A stretch of DNA of 5,766 nt from assembly GCA_020047775.1 (NCBI GenBank), contig JAIFNK010000060.1:1-5766 (forward strand), written 5' to 3'. The stretch is from Akkermansia sp. (GTDB taxonomy: Bacteria; Verrucomicrobiota; Verrucomicrobiia; Verrucomicrobiales; Akkermansiaceae). Position numbers and translations under genes: made by a program. Shown here piece after piece: positions 5,559 to 5,766 of this stretch (positions within the stretch are counted from its first letter, which is position 1; the number at the start of each line of letters is the position of its first letter). The notes beneath the pieces were generated by a model. It was not told where the DNA came from, did no database searches, and saw only the letters and a program-made list of their open reading frames with translations.

Positions 5559-5757
5559 TTTGCGTCTTGCAGTCATTCTGTCTCCGCCGCAGGCGATCAA
5601 AGAATGGATCCCCGACGACGAACCGGATCTCGACTGGTTCAACCGTCCCCGGAATCCCCATGAGCCTGACCCAGACTGGTTCGACCAAACTCAGGCGTGG
5701 AAAGCCCCTGAAATCCCACTGGACGACGGCCGCATCTTGGTTCTCGAATATACTTGA
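5521..5757 (+). CDS. Unrecognised small open reading frame, C-terminal half probably coding
   Basis: A 78-codon frame of no family I recognise. From about 5580 onward it looks protein-coding: codon third positions are GC-rich like the neighbours, and the product is acidic and tryptophan-rich. Two copies of a short motif, EPDLDWF (34-40) and EPDPDWF (48-54), lie 14 residues apart. Their DNA differs at several silent positions, which suggests the protein sequence has been kept. The C-terminus is DDGRILVLEYT. The first 20 residues are doubtful because they overlap the inverted-word repeat of the preceding gap. The frame also stays open back to 5344, through repeat sequence, with no better start codon. 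It may be a real small protein with another start, or the tail of a gene whose front was replaced. No ribosome-binding site, signal peptide or membrane segment is clear. Confidence 0.33.
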   Translation: MPMHCAKPSSSCVLRLAVILSPPQAIKEWIPDDEPDLDWFNRPRNPHEPDPDWFDQTQAWKAPEIPLDDGRILVLEYT

Positions 5758-5766
5758 GAAAGGGGC

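Larger units (their letters stand above)
5306..5580. other. Repeat-rich, apparently non-coding region downstream of argS
   Basis: No recognisable protein family appears in either direction here. The stretch holds three small hairpins: CGGTC/GACCG at 5325-5338, CACAGGCA/TGCCTGTG at 5344-5363 and GCTGCG/CGCAGC at 5395-5412. It also holds oppositely oriented copies of one word: ACGCAAGAC at 5448-5456 against GTCTTGCGT at 5550-5558, with a further GCGTCTT at 5562-5568. None of the hairpins is followed by a T-run, so a classical argS terminator is not evident. It may be an assembly of interspersed intergenic repeats or a decayed insertion. Confidence 0.5.

Noticed and set aside
5418..5642. Minus-strand open frame of 74 codons
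   Set aside because: It runs through the inverted-word repeat and opposite the better-supported plus-strand coding tail. No domain or start signal was seen.
1..5766. tRNA, rRNA, CRISPR array or complete insertion sequence
   Set aside because: No cloverleaf with a T-loop signature, no evenly spaced direct repeats and no transposase coding sequence were seen on either strand.

Overview
This GC-rich, gene-dense window reads as ordinary bacterial chromosome. It has a chaperone and rRNA-modification block and a toxin-antitoxin pair on the minus strand, then a regulatory PTS protein and an arginyl-tRNA synthetase on the plus strand. I suspect a member of the Verrucomicrobiota. That rests on the feel of the proteins, weak Shine-Dalgarno signals and gaps full of short word-like repeats. 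No marker gene settles it, so it is inference.

Minus strand, in transcription order (right to left): a RelB-like antitoxin (2860-2654) overlaps a RelE-like toxin (2670-2401). After a 138-base gap come grpE (2261-1698), dnaJ (1692-553, only 5 bases after grpE) and rsmE (from 445, running off the left edge). GrpE and DnaJ are the nucleotide-exchange factor and the J-domain co-chaperone of DnaK, and dnaK itself is not in the window. RsmE methylates U1498 of 16S rRNA. Its place just after dnaJ recalls the classic dnaK operon of Firmicutes, where rsmE also lies downstream of dnaJ. A strong 29-bp inverted repeat fills most of the dnaJ-rsmE gap.

Plus strand: a stand-alone PTS EIIA protein of the PtsN/fructose type (3064-3537) lies 22 bases before argS (3560-5305), so the two are probably cotranscribed. 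The 203-base gap 2861-3063 separates this pair from the divergent antitoxin gene and should hold both promoters, but I could not pick out convincing ones.

Right end: 5306-5580 looks non-coding and holds three small hairpins and inverted copies of a 'GCAAGACGC'-like word. It runs into a short open frame (5521-5757) whose C-terminal half looks coding and contains a 14-residue duplication. Its product is unrecognised.

I found no clear new biological system. The most unusual material is the set of structured repeats in the gaps: the inverted repeat before rsmE, the ATG-word repeat upstream of grpE, and the composite region after argS.
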